DNA of 64,000 bases, from assembly GCA_040902105.1 (NCBI GenBank), contig JBBDXW010000052.1:254758-318757 (forward strand), read 5' to 3'. Every line of letters begins with the position of its first letter. The first letter of the stretch is position 1. Under the pieces are notes generated by a model. That model was not told where the DNA came from. It saw nothing but the letters and a program-made list of their open reading frames with translations, and ran no database searches. This DNA comes from IDS-8 sp040902105. Lineage in GTDB: Bacteria; Pseudomonadota; Gammaproteobacteria; Steroidobacterales; Woeseiaceae. Below are positions 47,431 through 55,999 of this stretch, in pieces. Both the position numbers and the translations under genes were made by a program.

Positions 47431-48843
47431 ATGACGCACGCTCACGGACCCGTTTACGAAGTCACGCTGAGCATCGATCGGGAAATCGTCGAAGAATTCG
47501 ACGACTGGCTCGAGCAGCACATTCGGCAAATGCTCGAGTTGCCCGGTTTTGTCAGCGCCGATACATTCGATGCCGAAACGGATAACACGGGCCGGAGCGG
47601 ACGCGTCGTCCAGTACGTACTGGAAAGCGATCAGGCTCTGCAAGCCTATCTTGCCGGACCGGCCGAGGACATGCGCCAGGCCGGCGTGCTCCGCTTTGCC
47701 GACCGGTTCACGGTGAGCCGCCGTGTGCTGCGACGACCCGGCACCCGGGAGCAGGACTCGCGGCCAATCGAGGCCTGCCTTAACTGCGATGCGCTCTTGC
47801 AAGGACAATACTGCGCGCGCTGCGGCCAACGCGCGCATGGTCGGCTGATCAGCATCTGGGAGCTCCTCCGCGACGCGGTTGGCGACCTCTTCGAACTCGA
47901 CTCGCGCCTGTGGCGAACGATTATTCCGCTCATGTTCCGTCCGGGGCAGCTTACCTACGACTACCTGATCGGGCGGCGCGCCCGGTTCATGCCTCCGTTT
48001 CGCACTTACCTCGTCTTGAGCGTCGTATTTTTTCTGGTCGCGTTCTTCGATCCGCAGCAGCAGTTCGGCATCCTCTACGAGCCGGACGCAGAAACCGGCG
48101 GCAGCAGCGCCCGACAAGGGAAAACCGCCGCGGAAATCCGCAAGGAAGTGCTGGACGAGCTGGCCGCCGAAGGCATCCATGTTCCTTCGCAAGGCGCCGG
48201 ACGACTGCCGGCCCCTGCGCCGCCGTCGCCGGCACAAGAGCAAGAGCAAGAGCAAGAGCAAGAGCAAGAGCAAGATACGAAACGAGAGAGCGGTCTGAAT
48301 ATCCAGCTGGACCCGGACGGTTCGCCGGACTTCAATTGCGAAATAGGCGATTACGACGGCCCGGAGTGGCTCACGCGGCGCCTGACAGAAGAACGACTGC
48401 AACACATCTGTGACCGGGTCAGGGCGGACAGCGGCCGATCGTTCCTTAACCAGTTGCTGGACAACATTCCGGCGGCGCTGTTCGTGCTGTTACCCCTGAT
48501 GGCGCTGATCCTCAAGATGCTTTATCCGCTGTCGAAGCGCTACTACGTCGAGCACTTGTTGTTCGTGCTGCATTTTCACGCGTTCTTTTTCCTGATCCTT
48601 ACCCTTCAGGTGCTGTTCTCGCGCATGGCCGCGTGGATCAGTCTGCCGGAATTGGTGGCAAACCTGTCGGCATTTGTCGTCTCGCTTTACGTGCCGGTCT
48701 ACCTGTACAAAGCGATGCGCCGCGTTTATGCACAGGGGCGGGCCATCACGATCCTGAAATATTTCGTGCTTGTTCTGACCTATCTGATCGGCCTGACCTT
48801 TATACTGTTGTTTGCCGCGTTCTACACGGCGTTCTCGATCTGA
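47431..48843 (+). CDS. DUF4286-zinc ribbon-DUF3667 membrane protein with an EQ repeat
   Basis: Product of 470 aa. Residues 1-100 resemble DUF4286 (YEVTLSIDREIVEEFDDWLE), a ferredoxin-like fold. A four-cysteine zinc ribbon follows (CLNCDALLQGQYCARCGQR). The DUF3667 part has LRDAVGDLFELDSRLW, MFRPGQLTYDYLIGRRARF and five or so membrane helices. Between them is a low-complexity tract of alternating Glu-Gln (about 269-282) coded by hexanucleotide repeats. It follows fadE by 10 bp. Function unknown. Confidence 0.85.
   Translation: MTHAHGPVYEVTLSIDREIVEEFDDWLEQHIRQMLELPGFVSADTFDAETDNTGRSGRVVQYVLESDQALQAYLAGPAEDMRQAGVLRFADRFTVSRRVLRRPGTREQDSRPIEACLNCDALLQGQYCARCGQRAHGRLISIWELLRDAVGDLFELDSRLWRTIIPLMFRPGQLTYDYLIGRRARFMPPFRTYLVLSVVFFLVAFFDPQQQFGILYEPDAETGGSSARQGKTAAEIRKEVLDELAAEGIHVPSQGAGRLPAPAPPSPAQEQEQEQEQEQEQDTKRESGLNIQLDPDGSPDFNCEIGDYDGPEWLTRRLTEERLQHICDRVRADSGRSFLNQLLDNIPAALFVLLPLMALILKMLYPLSKRYYVEHLLFVLHFHAFFFLILTLQVLFSRMAAWISLPELVANLSAFVVSLYVPVYLYKAMRRVYAQGRAITILKYFVLVLTYLIGLTFILLFAAFYTAFSI
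48235..48276 (+). repeat. hexanucleotide tandem repeat (CAAGAG)n in coding DNA
   Basis: Six perfect CAAGAG units and a seventh changed to CAAGAT. Because the unit is six bases, gain or loss changes the number of Gln-Glu pairs but not the frame. Confidence 0.97.
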
Positions 48844-48874
48844 TCGTGCCTCGAAAAAACAGGAGACCAACCCC

Positions 48875-49381
48875 GTGATCTACAAGATTATGAAACCAGG
48901 AATATTGCTGGCAGCGATCCTCGGCATTGGCAGCATTGGCGCGTGCAGTCCGGACAGCGACCAGCAGCCGTCGGACGACACACCGTCGCCGGCGGCCGAC
49001 AATGTTGCGGAGCCCGCGACATCGACCCGCAGACCCTCGCCCGAAGGCGCCGCGGTCAGCTTCATAACACCGCAAGACGGCGCGGTGGTCTCCAGTCCGG
49101 TGCAGGTAGAGTTCAGTGTCGCAGGCATGGACCTCGTGCCGGCGGGAAATGATGCGCCGAATTCCGGTCACCATCATATCCTGATCGATGCGGAGCTGCC
49201 GGACATGAGTCTGCCGGTACCGGCCGATGCGAATCACGTGCATTTCGGCGACGGCAGCGCATCCACCGAGCTGACGTTGCCGCCGGGCGAGCACACCCTG
49301 CGGCTCTTGTTTGCCGATTACCTGCACATCCCGCACGACCCCGCGGTCTATTCCGAGCGCATCACTATTACAGTCGAATAG
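48875..49381 (+). CDS. DUF4399 lipoprotein
   Basis: Product of 168 aa from GTG 48875, with AGGAG nine bases upstream. Lipobox IGAC in GILLAAILGIGSIGACSPDS. After an acidic/Pro linker the DUF4399 domain follows: FITPQDGAVVSSPVQVEFSV, GHHHILID, ANHVHFGDG and TLRLLFADYLHIPHDP. The His clusters suggest metal binding. Outer-membrane or periplasmic lipoprotein of unknown function. Confidence 0.9.
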   Translation: MIYKIMKPGILLAAILGIGSIGACSPDSDQQPSDDTPSPAADNVAEPATSTRRPSPEGAAVSFITPQDGAVVSSPVQVEFSVAGMDLVPAGNDAPNSGHHHILIDAELPDMSLPVPADANHVHFGDGSASTELTLPPGEHTLRLLFADYLHIPHDPAVYSERITITVE

Positions 49382-49504
49382 CGCGGGTCGGTGGAACTGC
49401 TTGAGAGACACGACGCGGAGCACTAGAATTTCCGGGCTCGACGTTTCCCACGGCATATCGACAAGTCATTCTTCACGACCAAAGAAGCAGTCCAACACGC
49501 GTCC

Positions 49505-50977
49505 ATGAGCAAAAACATTATAGGAATCAGTGGATTGGCGGCGTATGTGCCGCCGTACCGGGTGTGGCTCGAGGACTGGTGCGAGTGGACCGGCAACCAC
49601 TGGCCGAAAATACGCGAGGTGGTTGGACGCAGCTTTCGTGTGCGCGGGCCAAACCACAGCGTCTACACGCTGGCCGCGACCGCGGTGATGCGCCTGATCG
49701 ACCAGTACGAAATCGACCCCCTGCGCGTGAAGTTCCTGGGGCTCGGCACCGAATCGAGCACCGACAATTCCGCCGGGGCCATCATAGTCAAGGGAATGGT
49801 CGATCGCGCCCTCCAGTCGAAGGGCAAGCCGCCGATCGCGCGAAGCTGCGAAGTGCCCGAGTTCAAGCACGCCTGCCTGGGCGGAGTTTACGGCATGAAG
49901 GGCGCCATACGTCACCTGGCGCTCGACGGCGCAGGAAGCCAGGCGATTGTCGTGTGCGCGGACATTGCGGAATACGCTCGTGGCAGCAGCGGCGAACCAA
50001 CCCAGGGGGCGGGCGCCGTTGCAATGTTGCTTGAAGAGAATCCTAAACTGGCCGAAGTGGATCTGATTCGCTCCGGTTCGGCGTCCGACTACCGGATCAT
50101 GGACTTCCGCAAACCCATGCAGCGCTTTTGTGGCCAGGACCGGAGCGAAAGTCACCAGGTCCAGGATTTCCCGGTCTTCAATGGCAAGTATTCGACGACT
50201 TGTTATATCGATGAAACATTGCATGCCTTGAACGACATGTATGAAAAGCGCCAGTTGCAGGCGACCGACTACCTTCGCAGCCTCCGCACGGTGTTCATGC
50301 ATCGGCCGTACCGGAAAATGCCGGAAACCGGATGGGCCGTGGCCTATCTTTTTGCGCTCGGCAAGGGCACTGCCGAGGACCGCGCCGAGCTCGCATCCTA
50401 CTGTTATGAAGCCGGCATCGAACCTGAGGCGTTGCTGCGCGAAATGCTCAGCAAGCCGGAAATCGTGAGCCTTGCCGAACCGGAGCGTCTGAACGTCGAG
50501 GTCTACCCGCTCACGATGGCGGTGTTCAGGATTTTCCGCGCATCCAGAAGATACCGCCGTGAGATACTCGACAAGCTTGCGCTCGGCAGCGACACGATGC
50601 TCGATCTAGGAAACCTGTACACCGCGGCGCTGCCTGCCTGGATCGCCGCGGGCTTCGAGCAGGCGCTGGACGAAGGCAGAGACCTCAAGGGCGAGGAGCT
50701 GCTGACCCTTGGCTACGGCAGCGGCGATGCCGCGGAAGTCATTCCTTTCTTCGCCGCCGACAAATGGCGCGACGCGGCCGCGGCGATCCGCTTTGCCGAT
50801 GCCATGGAATTTGCACTCGATCTGAACAAGGAGCAGTACGAGGCGCTGCACGACGGGCGGCGAGTCAACGGACTCGACTACATTCCGCAGAGTGAGTTCG
50901 TTATTGAAAAGGTCGGTCGAACCGACCACCGGCAATTCCAGGACATCGGCATCGAGTATTACCGCTACGTCGGCTGA
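49505..50977 (+). CDS. mvaS: hydroxymethylglutaryl-CoA synthase
   Basis: Product of 490 aa. It condenses acetyl-CoA and acetoacetyl-CoA to HMG-CoA, the entry of the mevalonate pathway. Catalytic residues: Glu83 in LGLGTESSTDNSAG, Cys124 in EFKHACLGGVYG and His266 in FMHRPYRKMPETGW. It is longer than the ~390-aa enzymes of Gram-positive cocci because of a C-terminal extension. It runs toward the mevalonate operon; its stop codon (50975-50977) directly abuts that of idi (50978-50980). Confidence 0.95.
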   Translation: MSKNIIGISGLAAYVPPYRVWLEDWCEWTGNHWPKIREVVGRSFRVRGPNHSVYTLAATAVMRLIDQYEIDPLRVKFLGLGTESSTDNSAGAIIVKGMVDRALQSKGKPPIARSCEVPEFKHACLGGVYGMKGAIRHLALDGAGSQAIVVCADIAEYARGSSGEPTQGAGAVAMLLEENPKLAEVDLIRSGSASDYRIMDFRKPMQRFCGQDRSESHQVQDFPVFNGKYSTTCYIDETLHALNDMYEKRQLQATDYLRSLRTVFMHRPYRKMPETGWAVAYLFALGKGTAEDRAELASYCYEAGIEPEALLREMLSKPEIVSLAEPERLNVEVYPLTMAVFRIFRASRRYRREILDKLALGSDTMLDLGNLYTAALPAWIAAGFEQALDEGRDLKGEELLTLGYGSGDAAEVIPFFAADKWRDAAAAIRFADAMEFALDLNKEQYEALHDGRRVNGLDYIPQSEFVIEKVGRTDHRQFQDIGIEYYRYVG

Positions 50978-51556
50978 TTAGCCGCCGTCGAGGTATCTCT
51001 GCAATAGCGGCGCGTGCCGTTCCTTGAGCCGCTGCCATTCGAGTTTGAACCACGGCGTGAAATCCTCGGGATTGACGTCGAGTTCCTGTTGCAATTCCGC
51101 TGCATTAAGAGAACGCGTCGCGGCGATTTCGTTCGTGTTGGCGACAATTGCATCGCATGTGCGGCCGAGAAGAACCCAGCACAACTCGTGCTCCGCGCCC
51201 AGATCGCCAAAGTCCGCCTGATATGTGAACTTGTAGACGAATTCCAGTTCGGCTTCGATGTTGAGTTCGTCCTGCAGGCGCCGTTCGGTGGCTTCTTCCA
51301 TCGACTCGCCGCGCCGCGGGTGACTGCAACAACTGTTGGACCAGTACAGCGGCCACAGGCGCTTCGAGGCGCTGCGTCGTTGCATCAGCAGCCGTCCATC
51401 GCGGTCAAAAATGAACAGCGAGAACGCCCTGTGCAATATCCCGCCCGCGTCGTGGCAGGATGACTTGTCGAGGTAACCGATTTCGACGTCGTTTTTGTCG
51501 ACCAGAATGAGCTGTTCGCTGTCGGAGGAAACGATCCTGTTCTCGTAGTCCTGCAT
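50978..51556 (-). CDS. idi: isopentenyl-diphosphate delta-isomerase, type 1
   Basis: Product of 192 aa from ATG 51556. Nudix-fold enzyme that interconverts IPP and DMAPP using Mg/Zn. The active-site Cys and metal His are in NSCCSHPRRGE, with the Nudix glutamates in EEATERRLQDELNI and the catalytic Glu in AEHELCWVLLG. The length is close to E. coli Idi (182). Last gene of the mevalonate operon, 22 bp after the fusion gene. Confidence 0.95.
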   Translation of the reverse strand: MQDYENRIVSSDSEQLILVDKNDVEIGYLDKSSCHDAGGILHRAFSLFIFDRDGRLLMQRRSASKRLWPLYWSNSCCSHPRRGESMEEATERRLQDELNIEAELEFVYKFTYQADFGDLGAEHELCWVLLGRTCDAIVANTNEIAATRSLNAAELQQELDVNPEDFTPWFKLEWQRLKERHAPLLQRYLDGG

Positions 51557-51578
51557 TCCTTTTCTCTGCGGCTGTGAG

Positions 51579-53816
51579 TCAAATGATGCGGTAGCCGGCA
51601 CGACGCAGTGCCTGCTCGACGCGATCTGTCGCACCGGGACACAGCGCCACGATCGATCCGCCGCCTCCGGCTCCGGTCAACTTGGCGCCGACGGCCCCGT
51701 TCCGCCGCGCAATGTCCACCATTTTCTCCAGTTCCGGAGTGGATACCTCGATGGCGTTCAGCAGTCCGTGGCACAGGTTCATCAATGCACCGAGCTGCAC
51801 GTAGTCGCGACCGGTGAGCGCTGCCGCGCCTGCAACGGCGATCGCGTCGATCTCGTCGAAGATGGCATTGTAGCGTCCCGCCATTCTCGCATGGCGGCTC
51901 TGGACTGCCAGGACCTGGTCTTTCGTGCCGCTCTGCGTTGCACTCGCGGCTATCACGATCGGCGGGAACTCCGCCAGATCGAGAACTTTTGCGGGCGGCG
52001 TGGCGCTCTTCCGGTACAGCACGGGCCTGCCGAACGTCGCCACAGTATTGTCGATGCCGGACGGATTGCCGTGCGCGAGTTTTTCACATTCGAATGCGAA
52101 CTCGTGTATCGCAGTGTCGGCGAGTCCGAGCTCGAACACGTGATCGAAAGCCCGCAGGATGGCCACCGCAACGGCCGCCGAGGATCCGAGTCCCGCGGCC
52201 CGTGGTATGCGCGAACGCAGGCGAATCTCGAACGCCCTGCCGCTCAGGCCGAGACGCTGGACGATGAGGTCCAGCATCTCCGACAGTCCTGCCGGCACTC
52301 GCTCCTGCTGCGAAAACCGCCGTTCGTCGTCCCGCTCCCGGATAACCCACGTCGTTTCGTCGCTCTCCCTGAGCGACACCGTGACCGCACGATCGAGCGG
52401 CAATGCAAGTACGTGCCGGTCGTACACGGCCGCATGCTCGCCAAGCAGGATGACCTTGCCCGCAGCCGCGCCGTGCACCGTCCATCCGGTCGTTCCCATG
52501 CCAGCGCGATCATTGTCGCCGCCCGCCATTCGGGCAAGCAGTTCATGCGCTTTCCTGATCTTTATTTCTCCACTTTCGATAAGTCCCTGCACGACCCGAT
52601 CGAAATGTTCGGGCGGGGCGTCGGCGCTTGCCGCAACACTGCGTGCGTGCAGGCTCATGTGTCCTTTCTGGATACCCTCGGTAACGAGCGCGCGCAACGC
52701 GGCGAAGTTCTGCGCAAGTCCGACCGCAGCCATGAGGGTCGCGAGTTCGCCGGCGGAGCTGACGCCGGCGATTTGCAGGCTCACCTGCACGGCCGGATTC
52801 GTCTGCAGTGAGCCTCCGACGATCCCGACTTTGATCGGCATCGTCAGTACACCCGCAAGATTTCCATCGGCGTCGACCGACCAGGTCGTCAGCGAGCGGT
52901 ACGCGCCGTCCCGCACCGCGTAGGCATGTGCGGCGGCCTCGCACGATCGCCAGTCGTTTCCGGTTGCGATGGCCACCGCATCGATGCCGTTCATGATGCC
53001 TTTGTTATGCGTGGCGGCCCGGTGCGGGTCCGCGTTCGCGAAGTCCGTTGCCACGACGATCGCATCGCGTATGGATTCGGCGCTGCGGTCGCGCTCACGC
53101 AGATCCGCAAGAAGAATGGTTGCGCGGGCGGTCACGAGCGAACGGTCGGCCAGGTTGGACAGGATCCGCAGTACCGCCGTGCCTCCGCTCAATACTTCAA
53201 CCCGCGGCGCGATGCCCTCGCACATGGAGTTCACGATGTTCGCACCCATTGCATCGCAGGTGTCGACGAGTAAATGCAATGCGACTGTCCATTGCGCCGT
53301 CTCGTGCCCTCGCAAGCTACGTTTGAAAAATTGGATGTCGCGTGCCCCGCCGCCCCGCGCCCTGAGATTCGGCTGAAGCTCGTTGGCCAGTGCGACCAGT
53401 TCGTCCTTGGCTTCTTCAAGCAGCCTGATCGTCGTGTCCGGTTGCGGCGTTCCGGTAAGCACAATCTGGCCGATCGCAAGCGAGCCGTTCGCATCGACTC
53501 TGAAGCCGCCGGAGGCGCGAGCCAGCCTGGCCGCCCCGCTGACGCCGGCGACGATCGACGGTTCCTCCACCACCATCGGTATCACGTAATCCCGCCCGTT
53601 CACGGTGAAATTGGGCGCCGCGGCAAGCGGCAGACCAAAGACGCCGATGACGTTCTCGATCATCTTGTCGGCAGTGTCGCGGCCAATGAGTGCCGCGCCA
53701 TCCTTGAGGCGCGCGGCGGTTGCGGCATCGAGCCACTGCCTCTCCAGCAGCGCATCGATCCGTTCGCTGACGGTCATCCGGTAAAAGCCGCTTATACGGG
53801 AATCTTTCAAGGACAA
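51579..53816 (-). CDS. fused HMG-CoA reductase (class II) - mevalonate kinase
   Basis: Product of 745 aa from TTG 53816; the start MSLKDSRISGF matches the N-terminus of Pseudomonas mevalonii HMG-CoA reductase. Residues 1-~430 are class II reductase: ENVIGVFGLPLAAAPNF, catalytic Glu in EEPSIVAG, DAMGANIVNS, Lys272 in THNKGIMN, Asp in GNDWR and His386 in GHMSLH. From about 446 a GHMP kinase begins: GAAAGKVILLGEHAAVYD, ATP loop PRAAGLGSSAAVAVA, GNPSGIDNTVAT and GAGGGGSIVALCPG, a mevalonate kinase. One chain would thus make mevalonate and phosphorylate it. The frame is unbroken through the junction. It starts 4 bp after the PMK stop. Confidence 0.94.
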   Translation of the reverse strand: MSLKDSRISGFYRMTVSERIDALLERQWLDAATAARLKDGAALIGRDTADKMIENVIGVFGLPLAAAPNFTVNGRDYVIPMVVEEPSIVAGVSGAARLARASGGFRVDANGSLAIGQIVLTGTPQPDTTIRLLEEAKDELVALANELQPNLRARGGGARDIQFFKRSLRGHETAQWTVALHLLVDTCDAMGANIVNSMCEGIAPRVEVLSGGTAVLRILSNLADRSLVTARATILLADLRERDRSAESIRDAIVVATDFANADPHRAATHNKGIMNGIDAVAIATGNDWRSCEAAAHAYAVRDGAYRSLTTWSVDADGNLAGVLTMPIKVGIVGGSLQTNPAVQVSLQIAGVSSAGELATLMAAVGLAQNFAALRALVTEGIQKGHMSLHARSVAASADAPPEHFDRVVQGLIESGEIKIRKAHELLARMAGGDNDRAGMGTTGWTVHGAAAGKVILLGEHAAVYDRHVLALPLDRAVTVSLRESDETTWVIRERDDERRFSQQERVPAGLSEMLDLIVQRLGLSGRAFEIRLRSRIPRAAGLGSSAAVAVAILRAFDHVFELGLADTAIHEFAFECEKLAHGNPSGIDNTVATFGRPVLYRKSATPPAKVLDLAEFPPIVIAASATQSGTKDQVLAVQSRHARMAGRYNAIFDEIDAIAVAGAAALTGRDYVQLGALMNLCHGLLNAIEVSTPELEKMVDIARRNGAVGAKLTGAGGGGSIVALCPGATDRVEQALRRAGYRII

Positions 53817-53820
53817 TACT

Positions 53821-54876
53821 TCAGTGTTCGTAAATCAGTCCGGCCGTTTCCAGCGAGTGCTCCAGGCGACGAAAGCCCAGTTGCCCGGCGCGGACGCCGA
53901 ATTCTGCAATGGACTTTTGCGATGCATCCTGCAGCGCGAAGGCAATACCAATATCACCGCCTCCGGCCCCGCAGGGTTTGTAGACGAATCCGTAGTCTTC
54001 CGCAATTTCGCACAACTCCTGGTGGCCGGCATCGAATACTCCGAGCGCGTGCTCGAGACTGAATTGCCGCAGCGCGGCCGTATACTCGCGCAGTGCGCCC
54101 AGGATCCCGGCCGCCGCCGCGCGTTGCCAGGCATCCAGCACGTTACGCGATTCGTCCATGAGCCTCGCAGCGGATTTTCGAGCCGCACGATTCCGCTCGA
54201 AACGCTCGAGTTCTTTCAACCTGTCGACGGTGCTCGCCGGCTTGCCGCTCCACCAGAGTGAGGCCGTAAGCCCGGCAGGCCATTGCAAAGTCCGTATCCG
54301 CCGTTCCGGCCGCAGGCTGAACGCAATGACGCCGCCCTGAACCGCGGTTGCCACATCGATGCCACTGCCTTTACCGCCCTGGAAGCTCGCGTGCGCAGCG
54401 GCGGCCGATTCGCCGATGTCGCGGGCCGCCGCCCGCGCCCTGACCTCTGCCGCGCCCGCCCGGACCAGCGCCGCGGTCAGCGCTACCGCGAGTGCAGAAC
54501 TGGAACCGAAACCGAGCTTCAACGTGCTTTCCGCATCGAAAAAGCTGCGGGTATCGAGGGTCAGCGTTAGGCTTTGCGCCGGCAGTGCCTGCAGCTGTCT
54601 CCAGACGTGCTCGAGCAACGCACAATTGTCGACGCGATTCGCCTGAGCGCGATTGTCCTCCCGCCATTCGACAAGGCCGCGCTCCGTACAGCGAAATTCC
54701 GATTTGCGATCGCCAAGGCCCGGCGAGATCACGCTGTGAAATGGCGCGTCGGCGGCGGATTCTGCCGTAACCCGGGCACGGCAATCGATTGCCATCGAAA
54801 TCGCCGGCGCGCCCTGCAGCACCGCGTACTCCCCCGATACCACTGCCTTTCCCGGGGCGCTCGCAGAAAAACGCAT
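53821..54876 (-). CDS. GHMP kinase, probable phosphomevalonate kinase
   Basis: Product of 351 aa from ATG 54876, overlapping the mvaD stop (TGATG). GHMP motifs: ASAPGKAVVSGEYAVLQGAP, LKLGFGSSSALAVALTAA and CGAGGGDIGIAFA. The family alone does not separate mevalonate from phosphomevalonate kinases, but a separate mevalonate kinase domain is fused to the reductase next door, so mevalonate-5-phosphate to mevalonate-5-diphosphate is the missing step and the likely reaction. Confidence 0.88.
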   Translation of the reverse strand: MRFSASAPGKAVVSGEYAVLQGAPAISMAIDCRARVTAESAADAPFHSVISPGLGDRKSEFRCTERGLVEWREDNRAQANRVDNCALLEHVWRQLQALPAQSLTLTLDTRSFFDAESTLKLGFGSSSALAVALTAALVRAGAAEVRARAAARDIGESAAAAHASFQGGKGSGIDVATAVQGGVIAFSLRPERRIRTLQWPAGLTASLWWSGKPASTVDRLKELERFERNRAARKSAARLMDESRNVLDAWQRAAAAGILGALREYTAALRQFSLEHALGVFDAGHQELCEIAEDYGFVYKPCGAGGGDIGIAFALQDASQKSIAEFGVRAGQLGFRRLEHSLETAGLIYEH

Positions 54877-55859
54877 CAAGCGTCGTCGTCCAGCGAATCG
54901 CGCAACAATCTGGCGCCCTTTCCCAGTCCGCTTGCAATGACTTTTTTCACACCCGGCGTGCCAGACAGGACGGCACTGACCGCAGCCGCAGCCTCGGGCA
55001 GGCAAACTGCCTTGACCTGCGGTCCTGCGTCGATCGTAAAAAATACCGGGACGGCGCTTCGCTGCAGTTTACGAATCGCTTCCATTCCGTTCAGCGTGGC
55101 TTCGTTCCAATACACGATGGGCGGCTTCGAGGTCCACATGACCGAGTGCATCTTGAGACAGTTATGCTCCGAGACCGCGGCCAGCTTGTCGAAATCCTGC
55201 TCCCGTACGGCGGTCCGGGCGACGTCGAGATCGGCGTCCTGGCGCTCGACCCAGCTTCGATAAAACGGCGAGGTCGCCGCGCTTCGGATCATCGCCTCTG
55301 CCGAACCCACCGCCTTCGGCCTTTCTTCGGTAACTGCGACTATGACGCAGAGGGGCCATTCGTCCACCGCAGCAATCGAGTCTAAGTCTATTTCCTCATC
55401 GTCCGCGCGCAATTCGACGATGCCTTCATAAAAAGATCGCGCCGCCGACCCGGACGCGCTACCCGCCAGTCTCGCCAACGCCAGGGTGTCGTGCCGCAAC
55501 TTCGCCGCCTGGCTCACCGCCATGACAAGCGCGGCAAACGCTGACGAGGACGACGCCAGTCCTGCGGCGATCGGAAAATTGCTTTCGCTCGAGATCGCCG
55601 CCCTGGGCCGCGAACTTCCGAGCATGCGGTCGAGACAGGCCGACACCCGCGCCAGCATGGCGGTGTTGCCGAAGCCGTTGACCGAAAGCGTGTCGGCTGC
55701 CGCAGTGACGGGAAATTCGACCGACATCTTCGTCCACAGCGTGTCCAGCGTGACGGACAGTGACCCGGCTGCGGGCAGGTTTTTTTCCGTGTTCCGCTTG
55801 CCCCAGTATTTAACAAGCGCAATATTCGGTTGTGCCACGGCGTGGGCCCACATTCGCAT
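54876..55859 (-). CDS. mvaD: diphosphomevalonate decarboxylase
   Basis: Product of 327 aa. It makes IPP from mevalonate diphosphate with ATP. Signatures: AQPNIALVKYWGKRN, NLPAAGSLSVTLD, FPIAAGLASSSSAFAAL, GSASGSAARSFYEG and the catalytic Asp in FFTIDAGPQVKAVC. Full length and first gene of the operon mvaD-PMK-HMGR::MVK-idi. It diverges from ispA with a 140-bp gap. Confidence 0.96.
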   Translation of the reverse strand: MRMWAHAVAQPNIALVKYWGKRNTEKNLPAAGSLSVTLDTLWTKMSVEFPVTAAADTLSVNGFGNTAMLARVSACLDRMLGSSRPRAAISSESNFPIAAGLASSSSAFAALVMAVSQAAKLRHDTLALARLAGSASGSAARSFYEGIVELRADDEEIDLDSIAAVDEWPLCVIVAVTEERPKAVGSAEAMIRSAATSPFYRSWVERQDADLDVARTAVREQDFDKLAAVSEHNCLKMHSVMWTSKPPIVYWNEATLNGMEAIRKLQRSAVPVFFTIDAGPQVKAVCLPEAAAAVSAVLSGTPGVKKVIASGLGKGARLLRDSLDDDA

Positions 55860-55999
55860 TTTCCGCAGAGGGGATGGTTCTCGACTTATTCGGTCGGCGC
55901 GAAATTATAGCCCACGGCGGCCGGAGTTCGCCGGACAGAGTACTCGCCCGGGATTCATCGCACGGAGTGGAGGCAGGCGCGGAGCGCAACCTCCGCCAT

